A DNA stretch of 64,000 nt from Zizania palustris (Eukaryota; Streptophyta; Magnoliopsida; Poales; Poaceae): positions 29,504,603 through 29,568,602 of the forward strand of contig JAAALK010000289.1 of NCBI GenBank assembly GCA_019279435.1, in the 5' to 3' direction. Position 1 is the first letter of the stretch; each line of letters begins with the position of its first letter. The notes below the pieces were generated by a model. It did no database searches and was not told the DNA's origin. It worked only from the letters and a program-made list of their open reading frames with translations. Position numbers and translations under genes: made by a program. Below, one piece after another: positions 22,882 to 33,165 of the stretch.

Positions 22882-22981
22882 NNNNNNNNNNNNNNNNNNN
22901 NNNNNNNNNNNNNNNNNNNNNNNNNNNNNNNNNNNNNNNNNNNNNNNNNNNNNNNNNNNNNNNNNNNNNNNNNNNNNNNNN
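22882..22981. other. Assembly gap of 100 N
   Basis: Exactly 100 N, the usual placeholder for a gap of unknown size. Sequence on the two sides belongs to unrelated elements (C integrase on the left, copia K on the right). Confidence 0.99.
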
Positions 22982-23701
22982 ACTTGGATTGTTTTCATAT
23001 GATAGTTGTCATGAGCATGGCTTTTATTTGTGAAAATTTGAAAATGATCACTGCTTAGTCTAGAAACTAGCATGAATGGGTTGAGTGCTTTTGCTATCTT
23101 TTACATACCTGATAGCTAGGTCCTTTTCACTTGGATGCTAATATGCGACTTGATCATTTTACAAAAATATTGTCCTAAAAATTAAAATGAAAATGAATGA
23201 AAATGAAAATGAATGATATTCATGCAGTTGTGTGCTAAAATTGAAAAGATCCAGCTGGGTTTTCTTTGTCCACTATTTTGTTATGGACTGCTTACCATAG
23301 CACTTTGGTAAGAACTAGGATGTTGTAGTGTATACCGAGATCAATGCTTTAAGCTTCCGATGGTCTTTTACTTGACCTAGGCTTAGCTTGGTCGGTTAGC
23401 ATAAGGTTGACATGTAAATAACCACTGACACAAAAATGAAAATTTAAATTCATTGCATATCAAGTTTGCTGAAGCTCCTTGCAGTGGGATATGCTTATCT
23501 GGTTTGTGCTTGATTAGCTTTTGCATCTCATGCCTTGCCATGCCTAGTATGATAGTCTGAGTAGTGATGTTTTATTTCTAAATACTGAAAATGCTTGCTC
23601 ATGCCTTTTGTTTAGATGATATTCATCTGAGTGTTTCATACAGTACTTTTAGACAATTTTCAAAGCAAATGATTGGCTGTATTGTAATTGTAATTGTTCA
23701 T
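22982..23701 (+). other. Non-coding 3' internal region of element K
   Basis: No open frame of note. T-rich, with short stretches (GTCATGAGCATGGCTTTTAT, AAAATGATCACTG) of the kind found between pol and the 3' LTR of SIRE-type elements. It contains AATGAAAATGAATG repeats near 23185-23215. Confidence 0.5.
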
Positions 23702-24196
23702 TGTTGGGGGGAAATACTTCATCGCTAGGGCCTTCAAGATCAAGAGACAAAGTCAATTCATACAGTTCTAAGCCAAAGACTTGTCTCTGAATTGATGAAG
23801 GTTCAAAGCCGAAGGGTTCACCCGAACCCCTGTTCGAAGATACCCTCCGAAGGTTCTAACCTCGTAGTGGGAAACAGCAAGACCGATGGGACGTCTGCCT
23901 TATCTATCTTCTTTGAAAATATTTTACCATTTTAGCCCTATTCGGAATACTAAATAGTTTCCAATATGTCGGTTGTAATAGAGGGGTAGAAAGGTCTTTT
24001 CCTTAGAGTTTTTACCTATAAATACCCCCCTTTTTCACCCTATAATAGGGATCGAATATTTATATATTCAATACGCAACTTCGAATTACTTCGAGCTATT
24101 ATCCTATTGAGAGGCTTGAGATAGTTCGCTTCACAAACTCTTCATTTGTTAGTCCTTAATCTTAGAAAACTTGTTAGCGTAATCTTTACGCCAACA
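23702..24196 (+). repeat. 5' LTR of element D
   Basis: It is 495 bp, from TGTTGGGGGG to TACGCCAACA, with TATA box CTATAAATAC at 24016-24025 and CCTATAATAGGG nearby. Confidence 0.94.
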
Positions 24197-24198
24197 GT

Positions 24199-24216
24199 TG
24201 GCGCCGTCTATGGGGA
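24199..24216 (+). other. Primer-binding site of element D
   Basis: TGGCGCCGTCTATGGGGA, two bases after the LTR. The first nine bases fit the 3' end of plant tRNA-Asp (...ACGGCGCCA); the middle does not, so the tRNA assignment is tentative. Confidence 0.65.
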
Positions 24217-24402
24217 ACTTAGTTCTAAAAGCTTGGTCTCCGTCACTGACTGCACTTCGAAGAGCACTTGCGGAGGGAGTTTTGGAGTCTAAATATTCCG
24301 CGCACCCTTCGGTAAGGGGCTTCCTAGTGTAGTTCGAAGGCCTCTTCTCGCCTTCCCAAACCATTCGAAGTCTTCAATCTTCGGACCTTAACTTCATTAG
24401 CC

Positions 24403-25215
24403 ATGCCTCCCAAGCGGAGTCTAGCCACCGATCCCCCCCGAAGGTCCCCTCGGACCAACGGTGCAGGACCCTCAGTCATTCCACCAACTCCCGAAGTGGT
24501 CATCAGACCTCAAGCACCTAGAGTTCCCCAAGCAGCTCCCTCGGTGCTACGAACTGATTATCCCAATTCTCAAGACCCGGAGGTCCCCTTCGGAGGAAGC
24601 GAAGACCTTCTTGAGGATGCGGCTACCCAGGTAGCGTGGCTTCAAGAGGAAGTAGCAAGGTGGAGGCAAGAGGCTGCAGATAGGCTTCGCCCTCAAGCCT
24701 TCACTCTTGCTCTGGAGGTGCCTCAAGATGATAGTCATGGTTATCCCAAAGCTCTTAGAGTCCCGGAGGATACCGAAAATGCATCCTTTGATGAAAAATC
24801 TCCACTGCATCCGGACGTGCAAAAAATGCCCTTCGACCCTAGGTTCAAAGCATCAAAGTTGCACAAATACTCCGGTGGGTCTGACCTCGGAGAGTTCTTT
24901 CGTTCTTATGCCCTGGTGATAGAAGCCAGTGGAGGAGTGCGGAACACAATGGCAAAGTGTTTCCCCTCGTGTTGGAAGGTGTGGCTCTCTGATGGTTCTA
25001 GTCTGTAAAGTCAGGATCGATCAAGTCATGGGAGCAGCTGAAGAGGAAGTTCGTGAGTAACTTTCAGGGTACATTCGTAGCCCCAATGTCCATGGGAAGC
25101 TTGTTCCAGGTGAAGAAGCAAGCAGGGGAGACCCTTCGGGAGTACTTTACACGCTTCGCCCACACCAAGTCCCAGATTAAAGGCTTGTCTACCTCTTTGG
25201 TAGTGGATGCGGCGC
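24403..25215 (+). pseudogene. gag of element D, truncated
   Basis: ATG 24403 (GCCATGCC context) opens about 200 codons: Pro/Arg-rich start, a short helix (QVAWLQEEVARWRQEA), and the start of the Gag core (DPRFKASKLHKYSG ... EFFRSYALVIEAS). A frame break near 24990 follows. The core continues at 25053-25215 (GSLFQVKKQAGETLREYFTRF). It then stops at the edge of the inverted segment. The zinc-binding part, protease and RT are missing. Confidence 0.85.
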
Positions 25216-25486
25216 TAAACTTGCAGTTTCTTCCGGAGCCCAAACTGCGGATGGAGTCCAATCGGCCACGAAGTCAACTATGACTTGGGACTTGATAGCT
25301 GTTCTCGCTATGAAGGAAATACCGAAGAGAGCTAGCTCGACAGCCCATTTTCTGATCCTACCCATGGAGTCTTTTCTCCGAAGCATATCACCAAGTGGAT
25401 ATGAGGTAGGAACAATGAGATTATGTGCTAAGAAATAATGCCTTAGCTTCCGCGAGGCCATTACCAAAGCATAAACAATCCACATC
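25216..25486 (-). pseudogene. Inverted piece of pol RNase H inside element D
   Basis: On the minus strand, against the direction of D, an open frame reads the end of a gypsy RNase H: YALVMASRKLRHYFLAHNL, then RIRKWAVEL, then VIVDFVADWTPS. On both sides the reading is plus-strand (gag on the left, second RNase H on the right). The edges, about 25216 and 25486, are set by where reading changes and could be off by some 15 bases. Confidence 0.85.
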
Positions 25487-26915
25487 TTGAAAAGTATTTA
25501 GAAGAAATTTGCAAGACCGAAGCATTGTTTAAAGGAATTTCTATTAGAAGCATTCCTCGAGCCGATAATCAACTTGCAGATATTCTATTAAAAGCTGTGG
25601 CCGGAGCATTGGACGTCCCGGAGGGCGCTTTTTATGAAGAACTCATCAAGCCTACGGTGCATCAACTACCCTCCGCAGAAGTCCTTTGCATTCTAGTCAC
25701 CGATTGGCGGACTCCAGTCATGGATGATTTGCAGAACAGCACAGTTTCGTTAGAAGGTCTGGATTTCTGAAGGCTCCAAGCGAGGGCTCAAAATTATGAG
25801 CTTGTCAACGAAAAACTTTATAAATCCGGAGTCTGTTCTCCCCTACTCCGGTGCATCTCACAACCCGAAGGCCAAGATATACTTTGGGAGATTCATGAAG
25901 GCATGTGCGGCAGCCATCTAGCCCCTCGTGCTCTAGCAGGAAAGACATTTCGGGAGGGGCTTTATTGGCCAACAATTATAAGAGATGCAGAATAATTGGT
26001 TCGATCCTGCCAAGGGTGCCAGTGGATGGTAGGAGGAGCCATCGTCCATCGATAGCTCTTCAAGTTATTGCTCTGGTATGGCAAATGGCACGATGGGGAA
26101 TGGATCTCATCGGCCCTTTTCTAATGTCAAAGGGTAGCTTGAAGTTTGCAGTGGTAGCAATCAAATATTTTTCTAAATGGGTCGAAGCTGAACCCCTAAC
26201 TGCTATCACTTAAAGAAATGTACAAAAATTCTTTTGGTCGAATATCATTTGCAGGTTCGGAGTGCCTAGGGAGTTAACTGTTGATAACATCACTCAATTC
26301 AAAGCAGAGCCCTTTAAAGAGTTTTGTGAAGGCCTGGGCATCAAGTTATGCTTCGCAGATGTTCGCCACCCCCAATCCAATGGAGCCGTCGAGCGCGCAA
26401 ATGGAAATATTCTCTCCGGTTTGAATTGACGGATTGTCGGGTTAGCCAAGGGGCTGTGGAACAAAGAGCTCCCTAAGATTTTATGGTCCATTCGAACCAC
26501 TCAAGCTAGGTCTACAGGCTTCACCCCATTTAGGCTGTTATTCGGAGAAGAGGCCATGACTCCTACGGAGCTTAAAGGTGGATCCCTTCGTGTAACAGAG
26601 CCTAGGAATGATGATGAAAGAAACACTTTGCTGGACTTGTCAGAAGAGACAAGGCTTTGAGATGTCACCAATCTGACGAAGTACCAAGACCAAACGAAGG
26701 CATGGTATGACCCAAAGATAAGAGTGAATGAACTTAGACCAGGTCATTTGGTGTTGCGAAGTGTAATAGCTCCGGGGAAGCTAGGAAACAAATAGGAAGA
26801 ACCATATATTATCCTACGCTCAGGGCGCCTCGGGTCGTTTAAGTTGGCTAATTTAGAAGGGGAAGAGTTGAAGCATGCATGGCATGTGGAGCACCTTAAA
26901 TGTTATTACGCTTAG
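25487..26915 (+). pseudogene. Second RNase H end and integrase of element D
   Basis: It starts with the end of the archaeal-type RNase H (IPRADNQLADILLKA, about 25552-25596). Then come the integrase zinc part (HEGMCGSHLA ... CQGC), a core with Asp in MDLIGP, Asp in LTVDNITQF and Glu in AVERANG, and the C-terminal LRPGHLVLR block, ending at TAG 26913-26915. At least five in-frame stops (for example near 25770, 25995, 26211, 26428 and 26659) make it inactive. It matches the C integrase closely over their shared part. Confidence 0.87.
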
Positions 26916-27059
26916 GGGCTCCTTGTTATCAATTGTAAAAGTACCTTTCTAAGTTAAATAAAGATGGAGGTTCGAATTATGCTTACTCTTTAAATATTCC
27001 TTACCCCTGGTGGACACATCAGGGGAACGGAGATGCTTTCAGAGGTAAGCATCTTTCAT

Positions 27060-27880
27060 TAGAACCCAGCAAACGGCCTTTGAACCATCGATTCAAGGAT
27101 TCCATAAAAGAGCCTAAGGTGGCCAAACCCTACGGATTCCAGGCTCCGGCTTGTTAGGATTCGTAGAAGAGTCAAAGGACTTTAAAAGAACAGATTTCTG
27201 GCCTCTAGGTTCGAAGCATCTGTAAAAGAGCCGAAGGTGGCCAAACCCTACAGATTCCAGGCTCTAGCTTGTTAGGATCCTTAGAAGAGTCCAAGGACTT
27301 TAAAAGAACAGATTTCCAGCCTCTGGCTTCAAAGGATTTGTAAAAGAGCCGAAGGTGGCCAAACCCTATGGATTACAGGCTCTGGCTTGCTAGGATCCGT
27401 AGAAGAGTCCAAGGACTTTAAAAGAATAGATTTCTAGCCTCCGGGTTCGAAGCATCTGTAAAAGAGCCAAAGGTGGCCAAACCCTACGGATTCTAGGCTT
27501 CGGCTTGTTAGGATCCGTAGAAGAGTCCAAGGACTTTAAAAGAACAGATTTCTAGCCTCCGGGTTAGAAGCATATGTAAAAGAGCCGAAGGTGGCCAAAC
27601 CCTACGGATTCTAGGCTCCGGCTTGTTAGGATCCGTAGAAGAGTCCAAGGACTTTAAAAGAATAGATTTCTGGCCTCAGGGTTAGAAGCATCTGTAAAAG
27701 AGCCGAAGGTGCCCAAACCCTACGGATTCTAGGCTCCAGCTTGTTAGGATCCATAGAAGAGTCCAAGGACTTTAAACGAGCAGATTTCCGGCCACCGGGT
27801 TCAAAGCATCTGTAAAAGAGTCATAGGTGACCAAGCAATAAGGTTTCATGGCTCCGGCCTAATGAAACACTTTTTAAAGT
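27060..27880. repeat. Tandem array of 118-bp units in element D
   Basis: Units beginning AGCCGAAGGTGGCCAAA start at 27111, 27229, 27347, 27465, 27583, 27701 and 27819, exactly 118 bases apart each time. Each unit is two related halves of 59 bases: one starts AGCCGAAGG and ends CCGTAGAAG, the other starts AGTCCAAGG and ends CTGTAAAAG. The half-unit is related to the 60-63 bp unit in C (reverse complement). Confidence 0.93.
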
Positions 27881-29596
27881 CCTAAGTGACTGTTATCGGA
27901 GCTTGCAAATATAAACTTAGTTCCGAAATTTATAAACATCACAATACAAACGTATAGTTTGAAGAACTCTACGAAAGAGTAAAGTATGATTACCAAGTGT
28001 TATGCGAAGCATCAGGTTGTTATATCAATCATTGTGTCTGATGGACCCTATCACAATGCGTATGGTCCCCCACCCACAAGGAGGGGCAGGGGAGTAAGGA
28101 ACAGTCAAGTGATGCTTCTGAAACATATTACATTAATTGGGTAATCATATTACATTACATTAAGAGAAATTCTAGTCTAAGCCTATATAAAAGTGAAGAC
28201 CCCTCCGGCCTCTAGAACCACTTCTAGGACCGCCTCGGTCTTTGGAGCCCGGAGTGTTCAAAACTTTCCTTTTAGTCCGAGTGCTTTTCTTCTTCGAAGC
28301 TCGCAGCTTTTTCTGCTCTTCTTGAAGTTTAGCCTAGGACAGAAGTCTTTTGGAGCTAGCCTCCGTTGGGTCTTCGACTTGGTACTCCGAGTCAGACAAA
28401 TGTACATATTCTGAGGACGAAGATGCTACTTCCTTATACTCTTCTTTAATATAAGCTAGGACTTCGTGTTGAATATCAGGTGCTATTTCCCCTTGCTCCC
28501 CTCGAGGAACAGAAAAGCACGAGCACCGGTAAGACCTCAAGCTCTTGAGGATAGGCCACTGCTGGCGAAGGCCTTCGTTAGGTTCCAATACTTCGAAGTC
28601 AGGCTCCGAAGTGCATAACAAAACCTAAAAATAAGTATCCAAACAAAGACTTCCTGTTTATAAACTTTTCATTCAATAAGATAAAGGGCTTTATAAGATT
28701 TCTTGTACATGCTTAAGAACCCTACGAAGATAAACCTACGGGTCAGTTGGTGGAGCCGGCGGAGTCGAAGCTAGAGGATTCGTCTGAGCCTGCTTCTGCT
28801 GGCGAGCCTCGTCAATCCAAGTCTTGGCAGTAGTTTTGTGATCTGTCTTCCAGGTCACCTGGAAGACTTCCCAGGCAGAAGCCACATCCAAAGAAGGACA
28901 AAACAAGTCTTCGTCGGCGAAGCCTGCAGGCGTAAAACCCCCCATTGGAGCAACAAAAATCCCGACGGTTTCACAGTGCCGAAGGACTCCGATTTTGGCT
29001 ACTTGCTCGGAGATCTCTCCGTAGTGAATACCAGAGCCCTTAATCATCTTCGTCGCCGCCTGGATCATCTTTAGCTTCCGTTCGAGGGGCTCGCTCGCCG
29101 CAGTTGAAGACGAAGGGCACATCGTACCAAAGTATTCCAAGACACCCCGAAGGGTATCCATGGTCTGATCAGGAACGGCGATATTCTTCGTCTCGGCCTC
29201 CGTCAGCTTAGAAGCAAAAGCAGAATCTTCGGCTATCCTTGATAGCAAAGAATTCTTTTGAGCTAGCGCTTTTTTGATTGAGTCTTGAAGCTCTACAAGA
29301 TGTGCACTAGAGTCTGCCTCTCCTCACTGAAGCCTCTCAACCTCAGCCCTTAGCACCACACGCTCGGCTTGGATTTCTTCTACCGAAGTCTTAAGTGTAG
29401 CGCTGGTTTGTTGTTCGGCCCGGAGTGTTTCTTCCATAATGGCCTTAGCCGTCCGCTCTTCGAGGAGCTCCTCCTCCAGTTGCAAAGTTTTGTCTTTGGA
29501 GTTCTTGAGGACATTCTAGAGGGTGGTAACCTTCCTCTTGAGCCGATTGGTTTCGAGCTCATTGGAAGTCGTTGCCGCTCTAGTGAGGACAAATTG

Positions 29597-29664
29597 CTGC
29601 AAAAAAACCAAAGTGAGTACAAGGCAACTTTATTAACTAAATACCTTTGTTGTATGTTACATAC
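29597..29664 (-). other. Intron 3 of the antisense gene (D)
   Basis: On the minus strand CTTCAG|GTATGTAAC to TTTTTTTGCAG|CAATTTG, 68 bp, phase 0. It is at the same codon as intron 3 in C, while the intron sequence itself shows no obvious similarity. Confidence 0.8.
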
Positions 29665-30141
29665 CTGAAGGGCAGCCGTTTCGAGGGCCAAGTCGAGCTC
29701 CGGTGCTTTGGCTTCACTCAAGATAGAAACCAGTTCAGAGCTCCCAACCTCTTGGCACTTATCTACCAAGGGTTCTAGAAGGGTTCGAAGCCCTATCCGC
29801 TGCTCAAGAAATGGAGTCAATAGAGGAAGCCAGGATAGGGCATGTCGGTCATCTTCAGCCAGCTCTTCCTCCTAAGTGCTCGTCGAAGGGTTGTTGGAGG
29901 AAGGCGTCATCATCAAAGAAGGGAGAGGGCCAAGACATGTCTTGCCCTTGCCTCTCCCCGGCACAAAGACCGGAGATGCTGCTTTGGCCGGAGTGGATCC
30001 TCCTTCGATCATCGCTCCTTCGGGCGGAGTCACTTCTCCCGAAACAACTTTGGTTGTCGGAGCCGCTACCTCGACTAAAGCCTCAACCCCGAGTGAAGCC
30101 GAAGATCCACCAGTGGATGGAGCCACCGCTCCTCGATGCAT

Positions 30142-30225
30142 CTACAAAAGTCAAGGTATCCATTAAATATTTGTTATACAGTAAAGTCATTTTAGGAATT
30201 TCGAAGGTAAAGTTCCAAGATATAC
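30142..30225 (-). other. Intron 2 of the antisense gene (D)
   Basis: On the minus strand GACAGAG|GTATATC to CTTTTGTAG|ATGC, 84 bp, phase 1 like C. The exon after it needs a one-base shift to stay open, so a later lesion is likely. Confidence 0.65.
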
Positions 30226-30831
30226 CTCTGTCCACACCTTGAGGGAGAATTTCGGGGTCCCCCAGAAATTCGTACATCTGAAGGTATTCTTCGAGGTCAT
30301 CCCCTGAAGTCTATGCCGGAATAGCCGCAGGTGATGCCCTGACCTCTGTTGCTATCACCCCGATCACCGGTGAGTTAGGATTTTCAGTCGCAACTTCCCG
30401 AGGGGAGTCTTCAGCTGCATATTGGGTCTCACCCTCTTCATCCTGCAGCAGGTAGTCTTCAAGCTTCTTTCCCATCTGAACGTTTGAAGCTTCCTCGTCT
30501 GACTCCTTCGAAGAGGAACTCCAAATACCAAGAGACGATGGCGAAGATACATGTGGGGGAGGCTTCGATTTCTTCTTCCCTTTCTTGACGGGAGTCTTAG
30601 CGGCCTTCTTAGAGGCCTCAGCAGTAACCTTTCTTTTCCGGGAGACTGCTCCCGTCGAATCAAAGTCTGGCAGTGGAGGAGGCTCCATCCCAAGAGCACT
30701 CCACACTCGGTTGGAGCGTTCCCTGCTCCCAGCTAGCTCCACCCTCCGTTGCTTCTCTACTACAGTAGGGGCTCTGATCACCCATTCTGTAGCTCTGGCG
30801 ATTTGCTCTAGAGCTAGCGCCAAAGGAGCCG

Positions 30832-30906
30832 CTGAAAAAAGGTAGTATTCTATTAAGTATGTTATATGTTTTCTAATGTGTTAATGCAGAAACTGCAAAG
30901 ACTTAC
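30832..30906 (-). other. Intron 1 of the antisense gene (D)
   Basis: On the minus strand GCCTGG|GTAAGTC to CTACCTTTTTTCAG|CGGC, 75 bp, with a consensus GTAAGT donor. It lies just before the EQIxRAxE block, as in C. Confidence 0.7.
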
Positions 30907-31900
30907 CCAGGCTTCGAAGCTCTCCCTCCGAAGCATTTTGGAATGCTATCGTCCATTCAGCTCCGAGAGGAGGGATCTAGAGGTCTATGAATTCCTCAGC
31001 CAGATCCCACATGCTCATGCGGCTGGCCACCGAAGAAAGCAACATAAGCCGCGTTGAAAGCAAGCTTGGGTCCGGAGTGACTTCGGCTTCCTTCCGTTAC
31101 CAAATTTCTTGCAGGGGCCCCGCGAAGCTAGAATCTTCTCTGACTTTGGCATAGAATTACCAAAGTATCTAGTTGGTGTATTAGCGATCGTTGATAGCGT
31201 TTGCTTGGAAACTCTATGAATACTCCTTCCGAAGTTGGAAGTTGACACTTCCAAAGGATGTCAACACCTTAGTGTCTTCGGGTCCGTCTTGTGGCTTTGG
31301 CTGGCAGGAGGTTTCGTGAGTAGAAGCGAAGACCTCCGACCTCTCTTCGCACCAATCCACACGAAGGGCCTATTCAAAGATGGCTAGTCTAGCTATGGTG
31401 TTGGGGGACAATTGCGGCAAGGTAACGTGGAACCTTTCTAGTACCTCTACTAGGAAGCTGATTACAGGAAGTCCTAGCCTGGCTTCGAAGAAGGCCTCGA
31501 AGACCACCACCCTTCCACTCTATGGCGCCGGGGTCACTTCTGTACTGGGGACCCGAGTCCTCATGCTTGGGCCCAGCTTCCCATCCACTGCTTCCTCAAT
31601 GGACTCCGCCATGCTCATCGACAGCCCGAGGAGGAAGCTTTGCTTCAAGGGCTTCTTGGACGGCGGGCAGAGCTCCCTCGGGTTTTTGGGCCAAGAACCC
31701 CCCGGAGCTCCCACCATTGCTGCCGCTGCTGATGCCACCCACGCCTGCCTCAGCGCCAAAGTTCCTGCCGCAGTTGGCACCGTTGCACTGGTCCTCGCCA
31801 TCGGTTGGTTGCTCAAGAGATTTGGGAAAGTTTGAAGGTTAGGGAAAGAGGGCTTAGAACCAAGGCTCTGTAAAAAATTTTGCTGAGGTTCGAGTCCCCC

Positions 31901-31910
31901 TTTTATAACC
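31901..31910 (-). promoter_or_regulatory. TATA box of the antisense gene in element D
   Basis: Minus-strand GGTTATAAAA lies about 100 bases before ATG 31801, in the place of the TATA box in C. Confidence 0.5.
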
Positions 31911-32306
31911 CTTCCGCCTCCAATTACTGCGACTCGAGTATGCATTCACATTGTAAGTTCGGCTTCTACCACTGATAAGTGGGACCAGAAGGTAAAGAAA
32001 GTGTGAACTCGCGGGTAAAATTGTGTTCGTTACTTTTCATGGAAGCCTAACGGCTACTTGAGGGGTAACGACTCAAAATTAACGGCTCTCTGCGATGCTT
32101 CACCTCCGCAACAGTTCATTTCCTTGTGAAGCTTTCACACGGGAACCCAAGTTCGAAGCTTCCACCAGATGTACCTCCGACGTTGAAGACACTTCAAATG
32201 GTTATAATACCTTGAATTTTCTAAGTCCCTGAGCATGAAAATATTTATTGCGTATACTGCCCTCCTACTATACAGGTTATTTGGAGAAGCGTATTTGAGG
32301 GGCTAC

Positions 32307-32800
32307 TATTGGGGAAAATACTTCATCCCCAGGGCCTTCAAGATCAAGAGACAAAGACAACTCATACAGTTCTAAGCCAAAGACTTGTCTCTGAATTGAT
32401 GAAGGTTCAAAGCCGAAGGGTTCACCCGAACCCCTGTTCGAAGATACCCTTCGAAGGTTCTAACCTCGCAGTGGGAAACAGCAAGATCGATGGGACGTCT
32501 ACCTTATCTATCTTCTTCGAACATATTTTACCATTTTAGCCCTATTCGGAATACTGAATAGTTTCCAATATGTCGGTTGTAATAGAGGGGTAAAAAGGTC
32601 TTTTCCTTAGAGTTTTTACCTATAAATACCCCCCTTTTCACCCTATAATAGGGATCAAATATTCATATATTGAATACACAACTTTGAATTACTTCCAGCT
32701 ATTATCCTATTCGGAGGCTTGAGATAGTTCGCTTCACAAACTCTTCGTTTGTTAGTTCTTAATCATAGAGAACCTGTTAGCGTAATCTTTTACGCCAACA
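32307..32800 (+). repeat. 3' LTR of element D
   Basis: It is 494 bp. The first bases are TATTGGGG, a G-to-A change from TGTTGGGG. TATA box TATAAATACC is at 32621-32630. It ends TACGCCAACA, followed by TTCAT. Preceded by the polypurine tract GAGGGGCTAC (32297-32306). Confidence 0.94.
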
Positions 32801-33165
32801 TTCATGTTTCAGAAGCTTGCATCTATACTCTTACCTCACTCCCCTCATTGCATCTTTTTATCTCCTTGATGCTTGCATTGCCAAAGGGGGAGAAATGGTT
32901 TACATAATGCTTTTGGAGGCTTTTGGATGATTGCTTGGTTAAGGGGGAGTAATTGGCCTTAATGATGCATTGAGATGCTTTTGCCAAATTGCTTTGTTTT
33001 GTATGAGTGCTTTTTTTTGCATGAGTTTTTTCCCAAGAGGGAGATCTTTTACCAAGTGACATGTCTTTGCTCTTTTATGAGTTTTTATGGTCACTTGTGC
33101 GCTTAACTTGAATATTTCATCATGTATCTGTTTGGGTTTGTCAATGCACTCATTAAGGGGGAGAT

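Larger units (their letters stand above)
28193..31801 (-). pseudogene. Antisense spliced gene of element D, decayed
   Basis: Minus-strand reading starts at ATG 31801 (ARTSATVPTAAGTLALRQ, like the Ala-rich start in C). The middle of exon 1 is badly broken. From 30831 it matches C well: EQIARATEWVIRAP, a basic KKGKKKSKPP linker, an acidic region with a stop at 30311-30313, a GRGKGK motif, LLTPFLEQRIGLRTLLEPL, the coiled coil, and the C-terminal block GVLEYFGTM ... GEISEQVAKIGVLRH ending TDP-stop at 28736. GT-AG introns at 30832-30906, 30142-30225 and 29597-29664 match those in C. A second conserved frame follows at 28623-28334. Confidence 0.7.
23702..32800 (+). mobile_element. Element D: Tat-lineage gypsy element with antisense gene, internally rearranged
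   Basis: LTRs at 23702-24196 and 32307-32800 are flanked by a perfect TTCAT duplication. Inside are the primer-binding site, gag (24403-25215), an inverted RNase H piece (25216-25486), the second RNase H end and integrase (25487-26915), a 118-bp tandem array, and the antisense gene on the minus strand (31801-28193). Protease and RT are absent. By eye the LTRs differ at about 28-30 of 495 sites, so it is much older than G. It is the same family as C and the solo LTR at 59411. Confidence 0.93.

Noticed and set aside
22276..23073. One minus-strand frame across the N gap
   Set aside because: Only 22276-22881 is integrase; the part right of the gap belongs to copia K and is joined through Ns.
22982..23701. 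Possible envelope-like gene of a SIRE-type element
   Set aside because: No open frame, signal peptide or membrane segment is seen; only non-coding 3' sequence.
27060..27880. Regular direct repeats that might suggest a CRISPR array
   Set aside because: Units are contiguous 118-bp tandem copies without unique spacers, inside a plant retrotransposon.
31380..31842. Plus-strand frames of 106-151 codons in element D
   Set aside because: They are the complement of the GC-rich first exon of the antisense gene.
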